From the NCBI RefSeq assembly GCF_001886195.1, contig NZ_JXLB01000003.1, positions 106,648 to 170,647 of the forward strand: a stretch of 64,000 nucleotides of DNA. The letters are read 5' to 3'. This document shows positions 1 to 8,516 of the stretch, one piece after another. The number at the start of each line of letters is the position of its first letter. Position 1 is the stretch's first letter. A program made the position numbers and the translations under genes. The stretch comes from Enterococcus ratti. Its GTDB lineage: Bacteria; Bacillota; Bacilli; Lactobacillales; Enterococcaceae. The notes beneath the pieces were generated by a model, which worked only from the letters and a program-made list of their open reading frames with translations, did no database searches and was not told where the DNA came from.

Positions 1-775
1 GAGATTTTTGTGGGTTTAATTCTTTAATGACATCTAAACCATTTTCTAAAGCTTTTGTTTCATTCGGTGATTTTGATTTATACATTGATAACGCCAATTG
101 TTGGACAACATATTCATTATTAGGCAGTACTTGTCTTAATTTTTGCCACCTTGAGATAGCTTTCTTGAAGTTACCTACTTTCATATACTCTCTTGCTGCA
201 TTTAACAATTTCGTAATAGTCTCATTACTTTCTTTTGCATTTTGAATAAACTTATTATACTCTTCTTCACTAATTTTTGGAGGTTCTGTCTTTGGTAAAT
301 AAGTATATAACGGGCTATCTACTATATTCTCTTCACTTGATTTTATAAAATTTTTTAGGTTACTTTTTATTTTATTTGCTTCATTCTCGTCTAATTCTTC
401 TCCGATCTCTTCATATGTAAGGTAGCGCAAATGCTCTAAATCAAAAGGAATTTTATTATCATTTTGAACCATCATAATAGTTGAAAAAGGTCTAACGGCA
501 TGACGTACCCCTAATTCATAAATAGCGTTAGGATTGAGCGTCGTTAAATCAGCAATAACTAAGTCAGCATTTAATAATAAAGCATACATACTCACATCGA
601 TAATTGAAGAGCCAGCTATTTCATCTGCTCTGATTAATTTATATTCTGACAACTCTTCTTCAAATAACGGCTTTATAACTTTAATATATATCCTATCTAA
701 ATCAATTTCTTTGGAATTTTGATAATCCATCTTTTTTCCAAATCCCATCGCAACAAAGCATACTTTCTGTTTCAT
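1..775 (-). CDS. DUF4071/TRAFs-binding-like protein with TPR-like helices (partial, runs off left edge)
   Basis: The frame stays open for 258 codons from ATG 773-775 to the window edge, so the C-terminus is missing. A GGAGG box lies 7 bases before the ATG. The N-terminal 130 residues show the hallmarks of the nucleoside-deoxyribosyltransferase/TIR-like Rossmann domain found in DUF4071 (TRAFs-binding) proteins: FVAMGFG at residues 7-13, RADE at 49-52, ADLTT at 75-79 and YELGVRHA at 86-93. Residues from about 180 on are helical and TPR-like (REYMKVGNFKKAISRWQKL). There is no signal peptide or membrane segment, so it should be cytoplasmic. It lies downstream of a TIR gene on the same strand, 439 bases away. 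Its biochemical role is unknown to me; a signalling or defence role is inference from the domain type and the TIR neighbour. Confidence 0.8.
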   Translation of the reverse strand, partial: MKQKVCFVAMGFGKKMDYQNSKEIDLDRIYIKVIKPLFEEELSEYKLIRADEIAGSSIIDVSMYALLLNADLVIADLTTLNPNAIYELGVRHAVRPFSTIMMVQNDNKIPFDLEHLRYLTYEEIGEELDENEANKIKSNLKNFIKSSEENIVDSPLYTYLPKTEPPKISEEEYNKFIQNAKESNETITKLLNAAREYMKVGNFKKAISRWQKLRQVLPNNEYVVQQLALSMYKSKSPNETKALENGLDVIKELNPQKS

Positions 776-1214
776 TTCTATCCTCCACATAGTTATTTCA
801 CATAATTTCAATAGCATTATTAGTCCGATTAACTCCAATTAACCAAAACATTCGCATTATTGGCAATTTTTAGAGGCATTCGTTCGCTTCCCAAGTTTTT
901 ACCCCACTTATCGGATCCAATCTCATTACTTCCTCTATTCATAGTCGATCATTTATTCTCGTTAGTATACATCCTTACAGCTACAAGAAATGCATAGCAA
1001 CCACTAATTTTTCTTGTTAGTTTTCTTTTAAATAATTCCCTACCCATCAAAAAATCAAAGGAACAATCTTCCCATATCGAGTAATTCGATCACCTAAATA
1101 ATGAACTAGCCTCAAGTCATTTTTTAATCATGTCATAATACTTTTGATAGCTCCAAAATGACTAATTACTAAACCTATAATCTTTTAAATAAGGCATCTT
1201 TGCATCATTTTCAT
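776..1214. other. Intergenic stretch between TIR gene and DUF4071 gene
   Basis: About 440 bases without a credible reading frame on either strand. I see no clear terminator hairpin. It may hold the remains of a gene lost between the two defence-type genes, but nothing in it is recognisable. Confidence 0.5.
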
Positions 1215-2024
1215 TCAAATTAAATTTATGAAATCTGGATAAACATACACATTTCTAAAATTATAGTTTCCATACTTTTCAACTTCAAAGTCAGTTATCG
1301 CTTTCACTTTGAATTTTACTCTTGATCCAATGGTTATATCCTGAGCAATCGGAATAAATCTATAATATAGTTGTAACCAGTGACTTTCTTCTGCATGAAA
1401 ACTTTCTCCCGTCGGAATTAAAATATCAATCTTACAAAAAATATAGTCTGTATATTTAATAATGTCAGTTATAGAAGCTACATAAGTAGCATTTGACGGA
1501 GTTAATTTTCTTAACAACTCACAGCTTTTTTCAACTTCGTCATATAAAACTTCAACAGGCACATCTACTTTCATTTTTAAAGATAATTCTTTGACAAATT
1601 CTCGCAATCCTTCTTTGCAACTGTTATCACCATTTAAAACAATGCCCATTTTTTTTTGATTAATGCAACAATCCATAAATGCTTTTAAATTTCTATCAAA
1701 TCCCGGTATAAAAAACATATAATATTCATTTTTCGTCACCCATGAAGCCCCCATCTCATTAAGACAAACTACGCTCTTAAAATAGGATTCTGAAAGCAAA
1801 AATAAAACAATGTTACTTTTCTCAATTCTGTCTCCTAAATAATCATAAATATTTTCTCCAATAGGGATTTTATTTTTTTCATGGGACGTATAAACTATAT
1901 CTGAATTAAGAATCCCAATAGATACCATTAATTCTCTTAAAACATTTCCATATTGTTTATCTACAGAATTGTGACTCAAAAATATCGATTGTTTTTTCTG
2001 TGGAGTGAATATATTTCGAAACAT
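1215..2024 (-). CDS. TIR-domain protein
   Basis: The N-terminal 130 residues form a TIR domain: IFLSHNSVDKQ (box 1, near residue 14 of the ATG-initiated protein), then IPIGENIYDYL, IVLFLLSESYF and VVCLNEMGASW. The Glu in CLNEMG (residue 90) sits where the catalytic Glu of NAD-cleaving TIR domains lies. The C-terminal 130 residues look like a beta-rich domain that I do not recognise and may be the sensor. I chose ATG 2022-2024 because the in-frame TTG at 2030 abuts the AAAGGCAGG ribosome site, leaving no spacing. No signal peptide or membrane helix. TIR NADases act in abortive anti-phage defence; that role here is inference from the domain and the neighbouring DUF4071-type gene. Total length is 269 aa. 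Confidence 0.85.
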   Translation of the reverse strand: MFRNIFTPQKKQSIFLSHNSVDKQYGNVLRELMVSIGILNSDIVYTSHEKNKIPIGENIYDYLGDRIEKSNIVLFLLSESYFKSVVCLNEMGASWVTKNEYYMFFIPGFDRNLKAFMDCCINQKKMGIVLNGDNSCKEGLREFVKELSLKMKVDVPVEVLYDEVEKSCELLRKLTPSNATYVASITDIIKYTDYIFCKIDILIPTGESFHAEESHWLQLYYRFIPIAQDITIGSRVKFKVKAITDFEVEKYGNYNFRNVYVYPDFINLI

Positions 2025-2062
2025 TGACAACCTGCCTTTCTTTTATCCCATTTTTTATTCAT

Positions 2063-2110
2063 ATTATAACATACAGCTAGTTTCTTTACACTAACATAAA
2101 GAAACTAGTT
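2063..2110 (-). promoter_or_regulatory. Promoter and 12-14 bp inverted repeat upstream of the TIR gene
   Basis: On the minus strand a TATAAT -10 box (complement of 2063-2068) lies about 40 bases before the TIR start. Just upstream, CTAGTTTCTTTA (2077-2088) is repeated inverted at 2097-2108 with an 8-base loop, extendable by a wobble and one pair. The repeat covers the expected -35 position and has no T-tract, so it looks more like an operator than a terminator. Inference only. Confidence 0.5.
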
Positions 2111-2889
2111 ATTCCCTTTGAACCATTTAAAGAAAGATTCTATAGACAAGTATAAGGAATACTTTTTTGTTTATTGACTAAAAATTATTTCTATTTTATC
2201 CATACTTAAAATATAAGAAACAGCTTTATACCAACATTGAATCCTTATTTTTACCCATCATTTTATATAACAAAATTTAATGTTTTTTTCAATTAAAAAA
2301 GGAAGCTCTAAATGTTACCTATCATTCATTAAATCGATCCTTTTAAACAGCTACATTTTTAAATAACAAAAAAAGATGGTTCTCTATCTTTTCATTTCTT
2401 TGATTCATAATTTGCCTTGATTCCTGAAAAAAGTTATTCACTGAATTAACATAATTTTTACGTATACATCCCCATTTTACTTAAAATTTCTTTTTTTAAG
2501 AAAAAATTCACCAGATTTTTAGACGTTACCCTCCGATTTAAAAAGAGGCTTCAATATGATCCATCATCTAGTTTCTAACTAGACTATTATTCAAAGTAAG
2601 TTAGCACATTTATGTAAAATAAATCTTAATTTATACCATCCAACAAATACAAACGACACTTATAAATATCGTTACTTATAAAAAAGGTGCACGTTCTATT
2701 TTCTTCTCTAAATAAAAATCACTCCATTATTAACAGCTAGACTTAATATATTCAATACTTTTTAACTATTTTGAACTACAACACTTACGATAAATATTTG
2801 TTCAATAGAAATATTTTTAATAGATCGCACTCATTTTAATTCCTTCTAACACAGCATCTTAATTTATTGAAAAGAAAAAAACAATAACT
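2111..2889. other. AT-rich spacer, no gene seen
   Basis: Nearly 800 bases with no reading frame longer than a few dozen codons and no recognisable remnant. It separates the TIR gene promoter from the decayed riboflavin genes and probably represents degraded sequence. Confidence 0.5.
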
Positions 2890-2937
2890 AAAAAAAGACG
2901 CTACATCAAAGGAAAACCTTTTTGCTAACGTCTTTCA
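2885..2937 (-). terminator. Terminator of the decayed rib genes
   Basis: AAAGACG (2894-2900) pairs with CGTCTTT (2929-2935), with an inner AAAGG/CCTTT stem (2908-2912/2917-2921). Read on the minus strand the stem is followed by six T residues. It lies directly after the ribH stop. Confidence 0.65.
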
Positions 2938-2941
2938 TTTG

Positions 2942-3386
2942 CTACAAAAGAGACACCATTTCTATTAATCCTTGTACCGCTTCACTCCCTTTATTTCCAG
3001 CTTTTGTCCTGATCTTTTTATTGCTTGTATTGCTTGTTCAATGGTTTCAGTAGTTAAACAGGAATATCTGATTTAAGATTAATATGTGCCACTCCTTTTG
3101 CTACTTCATTTGTTACTAACTCATAATGAGTAGTAGCGCCTCTAATAACAGTACCTAAAGTAAGTAAGCCATCATACTTTTTTCCTGCTACTAATTTTTT
3201 GTAATAATAGGAATTTCAAAAGCTCCCGATACCCAATAAATATCAAGTTGCTCTTCATTTATTCCAAGCCTTGCTAAATTATCTATTATTCCTTGCAATA
3301 ATTTTTGATTAATAAATTCATTAAATCGAGCAATAATAACTCTATACGAGTATCCTTTAAACAATAATTCCCTTCAAAAATTGTCA
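2942..3386 (-). pseudogene. ribH: Lumazine synthase, frameshifted remnant
   Basis: Conceptual translation with several frame changes gives recognisable pieces of 6,7-dimethyl-8-ribityllumazine synthase: the MTIFEG start (ATG 3384-3386), [49 protein letters not shown] and a C-terminal AVQGLIEMVSLL ending at TAG 2942-2944. The protein would join dihydroxybutanone phosphate to the ribityl pyrimidine in riboflavin synthesis. At least three indels break it (near 3360-3375, near 3200 and near 3060, with another near 2990). It follows the ribBA remnant as in intact rib operons and must be non-functional. Confidence 0.85.
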
Positions 3387-4219
3387 TCTTTTGCTCTCTT
3401 TTTATACTGATAAATAATGATAAAACTTATTTTTTTAATCTTTAAATATCCTTGATTTTCTTTTTGAGGAGACGTTTCTATTGGTATACGTTCGACTGCA
3501 TCAATTCCAACTTGTTGTAGGTCACTTATTTTTTCTGGATTATTTGTCATTAGACGAATGATTGTTGCACCAATTGGCTTTAAAATATCTGCTGTAAATT
3601 GATAGTTGCGTTCATCTGAAGAAAATCCTAATTCTACGTTAGCTTGATATGGGTCCAATCCTTATTCTTGAAGTTGACAAGCTTTTAACTTATTTCTTAA
3701 GCCTATCCCTCGGCCCCTCTTCACATAGATAAAGAACGGCTCCAAAACCTACCTTCTTCTTCTCTTTTTCATTGCTTCATAGAGCTGCTCCCCGCAATCA
3801 CACCGTTAAGAACCGAACACGTCACCAATCAAACATTCAGAATGAATACGAACCAACAAAGGGTGTGAATTATTACAAATATCACCTTTTGCTAACAATA
3901 AATATTCAAGTTTTTTTCATTTTCATAAATTGACTATTTGAACTCACCATAACTTGTCGGTAAATTAACCGTTGGATGACTATTTTCTTTTAAAAATTCT
4001 ACTAATTCATCAATAGTAATTAAGAGAAGTTGCCATTGTTTAGATAACTTTGTTAGGTCAGGCATTCTAGCCATAGTACCATCTTTATAAAGAATTTTGC
4101 AGATATAAGCAGCTTCTACGCTGTTCACTAGTTTTGCTAAATCTATCACCGCTTCTGTATTATGAGTGGTCATTTCTTCTAAAGATAATAGAGTCTTCAA
4201 CTTGTAAAAAATCATCTAC
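3374..4219 (-). pseudogene. ribBA: Bifunctional riboflavin protein RibBA, truncated and frameshifted remnant
   Basis: Three pieces can be read in order. First is the end of the DHBP synthase domain (DGTMARMPDL, LLLITIDELVEF, VNLPTSYGEFK). Next is the GTP cyclohydrolase II core across stops and a frameshift ([16 protein letters not shown] followed by a stop, then RCDCGEQLYEAM, with its zinc-site cysteines). Last is the C-terminal part (DPYQANVELGFSSDERNYQF, IIRLMTNNPEKI). The first half of the DHBP synthase domain is absent: the reading runs straight into a HAD fragment at about 4220, so a deletion took it out. The protein would supply both branches of riboflavin synthesis; with these lesions it cannot. 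Confidence 0.85.
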
Positions 4220-4375
4220 CTATTCGAGCTTGTGATAGTAAATGTTTGTTAATTTCAAAAATTCATCACTTACAGTTCTTCGTTCACAATAACCACTTCT
4301 CAGAAATGTTCCATCCATATCTACTGCAACTAACTTAATATTATAAGGATTTTCCACCATTTTATTTTTTTTCAT
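4220..4375 (-). pseudogene. N-terminal fragment of a HAD (Cof-type) phosphatase
   Basis: From ATG 4373-4375 (or 4358-4360) the frame reads IKLVAVDMDGTFLRS, the DxDGT motif I of HAD hydrolases, and stops at TAG 4220-4222 after about 51 codons. Full-length Cof-type HAD proteins are about 270 aa, so motifs II-IV are gone. The break point coincides with the truncated start of ribBA. One deletion therefore probably removed the HAD C-terminus, ribD, ribE and the ribB N-terminus; that operon order is from family knowledge. Confidence 0.75.
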
Positions 4376-4641
4376 TCTTTTTTGTTATATTATCATCATA
4401 AATAAAAAAAACGCTTCCTAAGATATTTTAACATGTACATATAAAGGTTAAACTGAACACTGTATTATTGAATAAGTAAATTCTAAAACATCATGGATTC
4501 ATTTCTCTTGCAAGATTAAGGACTTTTTTACCCAAGGGATATATAAAGTTGCATAAAAAGAGTTTGTTTAACTAGCTTTTTCTTTTATGAAAAAGGGCAA
4601 AAAATTCATTCATCTTTTCAAGTTATGATTACTTAATGACT

Positions 4642-4701
4642 TAAAAAAATGCAAACGAAACGATCACCATTGCAGAATCGATTTCATTTACATGCTTTTT
4701 T
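4642..4701 (-). terminator. Terminator of the Mga-like regulator gene, possibly bidirectional
   Basis: TGCAAACGAAACGAT (4650-4664) pairs, with some G-U pairs and one bulge, with the region 4678-4694. On the minus strand seven T residues follow (complement of 4643-4649). On the plus strand a T-run also follows (4695-4701), but only the Mga-like gene reads into it. Confidence 0.7.
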
Positions 4702-4755
4702 ATTAACTTTATTTTATGTATTATTTTCGTATCTTTACTATCCAAATAATGTTTT

Positions 4756-6198
4756 TTATGTTGTCTTCTTTGATTGCTGATAAAAAAAGATTAAGTTTTG
4801 GATTTCTCTTGTTTTAGGATAAATTGAAATCCCAAACGTTGGTATATTGAATTGACTAGTTAACATCGTATTCGACACAATACAATCATACTTTTCTTTA
4901 TGAATCATTTGTTCTGTAACTAGCGGTGTATGGGTTACTACAAAACGATAACGTCCTCCTAAATATAACTCAAGATTTTCAACAATATAATTCGCATATT
5001 CTTTCGAATTCGTTACAATTAAAGCTCTCACTTGTTTACTCATTTCAATTTTTTTTAGCAAAGCAGGCCAACAAACCAATACCAAAGCGATTAACTTACG
5101 AATAAATTCATCATTTTTCATTCGTTTCACCAAATTTTCTAGATGTTTATTTTTTAACTCTTTTTTCAAGCCCATTTGGATAACTTCTATTTCTGGAAGA
5201 ATTTGTTTTAAAAATTGATGGTGTTTATCATATAAAATAAATGATAATTTTTCCATATAGTCATTATCATTCATTACTTTATAGAGAACTTCTTGTCGAT
5301 CTTCGCACACCATTTGATATTTGGTTTCCAAATAATCAATTAATACACAAGCTATTTCTATTAACCAACTTTTCTTTTGTCGATTATTCTTTTCTGGCTT
5401 TAAAATAGAGCGGATAAACGGCTGTTCAAAAAGAAAATTTACTAAATATTTTTCATTTTCTTCATCAATTTTATTGGAAGAAAAATTTATTTTTTCATTT
5501 GATTCAACAGATAATGTTTTTTTATGTTCTTTTTCTTTAAATAATTTTTCATTTTCTAATTGATAAAGTTTTGTTGCAATAAAAAATAATAGTTGCTTAT
5601 GTTTTCGGTGATCAAGAACCGTTGTAACTTCTTGAAAACTATTTTTTCGTATGTATTCTGAGAGCAACCAGCGACTTTTTTGACAAATCTCTTTGTTGAA
5701 TGCTTCTTCTAAACAAACATGCTTTTCTAATAACAGATGAATTGTTAACTTTTCAATCATTTGCTTTTCTCCTGTTAATCGAATTAAACCTCGAATTCTT
5801 AAATGGTATGGTTTCAAAGCAAAATTAATTCGATTAACCATTCGCCGTAGTGTACTTTCTGAAATAAATAATTTTTCTGCCAATTCTAAGTAATTTGTGT
5901 ATTTATTTAATACGATTGATTCTAAAAAATGATATTCAATCGCCTCATTCATAATAATTCGATAAATGTATTCTTCCGTCACATGAGGAGCAATTTCTGC
6001 AAATATTCCATTTTCTCGATCCGTATGAATTTTAATTTCTTTTGCATAAGAATCGATATCCATTAAATCATTTCTTAGTGTTTTTGAAGAACAATTTAAT
6101 CGATGTTCTAAATCTTGAAAGCGATAAGTTTCCCCTTCAAAAAGCAACTCTAACAGAAGTAATTGTCGTTTCATTTTTTTCGATAAAATATCTAACAT
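4756..6198 (-). CDS. Mga/AtxA-like transcriptional regulator
   Basis: A 480-aa protein with two N-terminal helix-turn-helix units (FQDLEHRLNCSSKTLRND near residues 22-40; ELAEKLFISESTLRRMV near 105-121). A long helical middle resembles PRD regions, and the C-terminal 90 residues resemble a PTS EIIB fold (RALIVTNSKEYANYIVENL). This is the layout of Mga/AtxA-type virulence regulators, whose PRD-like domains can be phosphorylated by the PTS. Start ATG 6196-6198 has GGGAGGAAG at good spacing. It stands alone, followed by its own terminator, and is preceded by a 500-base AT-rich region. Its targets are unknown; the divergently placed secreted-protein gene at 6719 is one possible target (inference). 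Confidence 0.85.
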   Translation of the reverse strand: MLDILSKKMKRQLLLLELLFEGETYRFQDLEHRLNCSSKTLRNDLMDIDSYAKEIKIHTDRENGIFAEIAPHVTEEYIYRIIMNEAIEYHFLESIVLNKYTNYLELAEKLFISESTLRRMVNRINFALKPYHLRIRGLIRLTGEKQMIEKLTIHLLLEKHVCLEEAFNKEICQKSRWLLSEYIRKNSFQEVTTVLDHRKHKQLLFFIATKLYQLENEKLFKEKEHKKTLSVESNEKINFSSNKIDEENEKYLVNFLFEQPFIRSILKPEKNNRQKKSWLIEIACVLIDYLETKYQMVCEDRQEVLYKVMNDNDYMEKLSFILYDKHHQFLKQILPEIEVIQMGLKKELKNKHLENLVKRMKNDEFIRKLIALVLVCWPALLKKIEMSKQVRALIVTNSKEYANYIVENLELYLGGRYRFVVTHTPLVTEQMIHKEKYDCIVSNTMLTSQFNIPTFGISIYPKTREIQNLIFFYQQSKKTT

Positions 6199-6718
6199 TT
6201 ACTTCCTCCCCTCTTTTTATCTAACCACAAAAAAAAGCACGTCAAATAACTTTTATCTAGTTAAATACTTCTACTATTCATTTTAAAGAAGTTTTTTTGT
6301 TTCTTAGAATCTTTTTTTCAAAAATCTGTAAAAATGAGTATGAAAAATACTAGAATGAGAAATTATTAATTCTTACTTACTTTATATAAACTACTCTCTG
6401 TAATGAAAGAATATCTCTTTTAAATACTTACTTTCACTAAAATTAATTAGTTTAAAAATATAATATTTTAACATTAAAAATAACTAAAATAATATCCTAA
6501 AAAAAATCAGATCAGTTTTTTTATTATTAATAAAATACTATCAAAAGCAAAGTATATTCTACTTTATTTTTTATTCATTTAAAATTATACTATCAATAAA
6601 GTTATTTATTAATAACAAATAAAAAAATTATGTATTATATCATTTTTTCAAGTCAAAAAACTATGTTTATCACAAATGTACTTTTTTACATCATAACTGT
6701 TTAATAGGAGTGTTGGAG
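6199..6718. other. Very AT-rich regulatory spacer
   Basis: Five hundred bases between the divergent Mga-like gene and the broken secreted-protein gene. It is almost entirely A/T with long A and T tracts, has no reading frame, and would be strongly bent. It must contain the promoters of both neighbours, but no single -35/-10 pair stands out. Confidence 0.5.
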
Positions 6719-7135
6719 ATGAAGAAAGCAATTATTATGGTTAGCAGTTTCTTAAGTATAATTACTTGATTTTTTATTATTGAGTCTTTAACGTCTCCTG
6801 TAAAAGACGTTACTTCAAAAGCTGAAATGCAAAGTACGGTTGAACCAAAAATGGAATATGTTCCAACAAAAGAGGAACTATTGAAAATTGAAGGAGAAAA
6901 ACTTGATTTTCTAGGTTTTTATCAAATAATAAAATTAAAATTTGACGACCAGCCTTCTATTACCCTACTCAATGAAGACCAAGAAACAATTAACTTTTCT
7001 ATTTCTGTTTTAGATAAGAAAAAACAGATATTTTCAATTCCAGCTATCCAATTTTCTCCACAGAACCTTCAACTTTCTGATTCATTTGGTTTAGCAAAAA
7101 AAGAGACACACTATTTTGCCTATAAAAAAAATTAA
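6719..7135 (+). pseudogene. Small secreted protein with an in-frame stop in the signal peptide
   Basis: ATG 6719-6721 follows AGGAG with 8 bases spacing. It opens a typical signal peptide (MKKAIIMVSSFLSIIT) that is cut at codon 17 by TGA (6767-6769). The same frame then continues to the end at 7135: FFIIESLTSPVKDVTSKAEM and a mature part of about 110 residues ending FAYKKN. A one-base change in TGA (for example from TGG) would restore a 138-aa secreted protein. I do not recognise the family. Because the distal frame is undamaged, the lesion is either recent or a sequence error. A strong terminator follows. Confidence 0.7.
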
Positions 7136-7159
7136 TTTTCTGACAAACCCTGTAAATAA

Positions 7160-7212
7160 TTAGCGAAGACTTATATACCCACTAGAGGTATATAAGTCTT
7201 CGCTAACTTTTT
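7160..7212 (+). terminator. Strong intrinsic terminator
   Basis: A perfect 20-bp stem (7160-7179 with 7187-7206), 7-base loop, followed by CTTTTT. It ends the broken secreted-protein gene. Confidence 0.9.
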
Positions 7213-7549
7213 GATGTCTTAATAAAAGAATTAACCAGCTATACATTGATTCTACCTTTTCACTTGTTTTTTGATAAAAAATTATCAAATATTTTAACAT
7301 AGTCTCTTAAGTTCCATTCTTTCTCCTATTAACTTTGAACTATTTTTTTATCTAGCGAATTCGAAGAGTACGAACGTTATTTAAAACGATAAAAATAACA
7401 TTTTCAGTTATTTTAAATTTATTTTTTTTTACCTTTTTGGAAATATTTAATATTTATACATTATTGGCGTATATCTTCTTATTTTGCTCTCATTAACCAA
7501 TTTTAAAGCATCAAGAAGATCAAAATTTAGAAAATAAGTTCATTAAACA
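7213..7549. other. AT-rich spacer, no gene seen
   Basis: About 340 bases with no coding frame and no structure that I can support, between two terminators of opposite orientation. Confidence 0.45.
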
Positions 7550-7551
7550 AA

Positions 7552-7597
7552 TCAAAAAAATCCAGATTATCAATGATTCTTTTGAAAAACTGGATTT
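7552..7597 (-). terminator. Minus-strand terminator
   Basis: AAATCCAG (7558-7565) pairs with CTGGATTT (7590-7597). On the minus strand the stem runs into an uninterrupted T-tract (complement of the A-run ending at 7560). It supports a former minus-strand gene ending at 7610. Confidence 0.6.
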
Positions 7598-7609
7598 AAA
7601 TAAAAATTT

Positions 7610-7860
7610 TTATTTTTTTAGTGCGGCAAAGAATGGAACGAGTATCGATAATAAAACAACCGTTAAGCCACATTGATTTTGATCTAAATAAATCAAAGTC
7701 GTTACAATACTTGTTGTCATCCCCACAGACAAATTTTTTCTATCTAGCATTAATCTCCCTCTTTGCAGTCTATTTTCCTCTAGGATTTCGACTATTTTTT
7801 CTTTATATTTTTCTTAATTTTTCGTTTATTTGATTAGCTTCATTGAGATTTTGCACCTTC
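7610..7860 (-). pseudogene. Remnant of a small protein with a coiled segment and membrane helix
   Basis: Reading the minus strand across one indel near 7815 gives a coherent protein: NLNEANQINEKLRK, then YKEKIVEILEENRLQRGRL, then a hydrophobic tail with VGMTTSIVTTLIYL and LTVVLLSILVPFFAALKK, stopping at TAA 7610-7612 just before a minus-strand terminator. An internal ATG near 7749 with GAGGGAG before it could still make a 46-aa membrane peptide. Further pieces may extend upstream to about 8100, but stops interrupt them. Family not recognised; I infer a decayed gene from the charged-then-hydrophobic pattern and the terminator. Confidence 0.4.
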
Positions 7861-8207
7861 AAATGAATGATTTTAGTAGACTCTACAACAAACTAAGAAG
7901 TCAGTCATCAAAAGAATGCTTATTATACTAAAAAGCAAGAATTAATTATATCTCTATCAGATTCGTTCGGCTATTTATTAAATATCTCAGTAAAAGTTTT
8001 TAACCATTCGTTGTTCTTTATTTCCTCTATTACCGAAAAAAACAGCAATGAAATCAGTCTATGGTTGGATGTAACATATTCTATCGATTGCTATACTTAA
8101 CACAATGATTCGCTTTAAACTTCGTTTTCTCTAGTCAAATAAATATTAGACTGTACATTTTTAAAAAGAACAGACACAGAGACGACGGAAAAAAATAAAA
8201 ATGAAAT
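7861..8207. other. Spacer, possible gene debris
   Basis: No intact frame. Minus-strand pieces such as EEIKNNEWLKTFTEIFNK look protein-like but are isolated between stops. They may belong to the decayed gene at 7610-7860 or to another lost gene. Confidence 0.35.
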
Positions 8208-8218
8208 GAGGGGTCTCT

Positions 8219-8422
8219 ATGAGGCAAAAAAATTTTTTTGTAAATTTACTTATGATCCTCCTGATATTGGTTGTAGCTAGTTTTTCTATCAGCTTTTTTG
8301 TAGGAATTTTAAACAGCATTTTATGGTTAACAATCAAAATACTGCTTCCTCTAGCTATTGTAATCTGGCTTATTCGTACAATCTCTAATAGCAACAGACG
8401 TCATTATAGAAAACCTTATTAA
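8219..8422 (+). CDS. Small two-helix membrane protein, function unknown
   Basis: 67 aa, start ATG 8219-8221 with GAGGGG five bases before. Two hydrophobic stretches (NLLMILLILVVASFSISFF and ILWLTIKILLPLAIVIWLI) are followed by a basic, polar tail (RRHYRKPY). The minus-strand frame over the same bases lacks a ribosome site and is rejected. It ends just before a bidirectional terminator shared with the convergent ZIP transporter gene. No family recognised; probably an integral membrane peptide. Confidence 0.6.
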   Translation: MRQKNFFVNLLMILLILVVASFSISFFVGILNSILWLTIKILLPLAIVIWLIRTISNSNRRHYRKPY

Positions 8423-8438
8423 TCTTACATCATCCAAA

Positions 8439-8485
8439 AGCAGACCAAGACATCGTTACATCTTGATCTGCTCTTCGATTTTTTT
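8439..8485. terminator. Bidirectional terminator between convergent genes
   Basis: AGCAGACCAAGA (8439-8450) pairs with TCTTGATCTGCT (8461-8472) with one imperfect pair. A T7 tract follows on the plus strand (8479-8485) and TTTT on the minus strand. Confidence 0.75.
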
Positions 8486-8516
8486 AAGAATTTAAAAATG
8501 ATATATCATTTTATAT

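Noticed and set aside
27..722. Two plus-strand frames at the left edge
   Set aside because: The minus strand holds a continuous 258-codon frame with clear family motifs through the same bases.
7621..7833. 70-codon plus-strand frame
   Set aside because: It is the antisense of a coherent minus-strand remnant with a minus-strand terminator; no ribosome site of its own.
8161..8394. 77-codon minus-strand frame over the small membrane gene
   Set aside because: No ribosome site, and the plus-strand frame at 8219 has both a site and a typical membrane-protein pattern.
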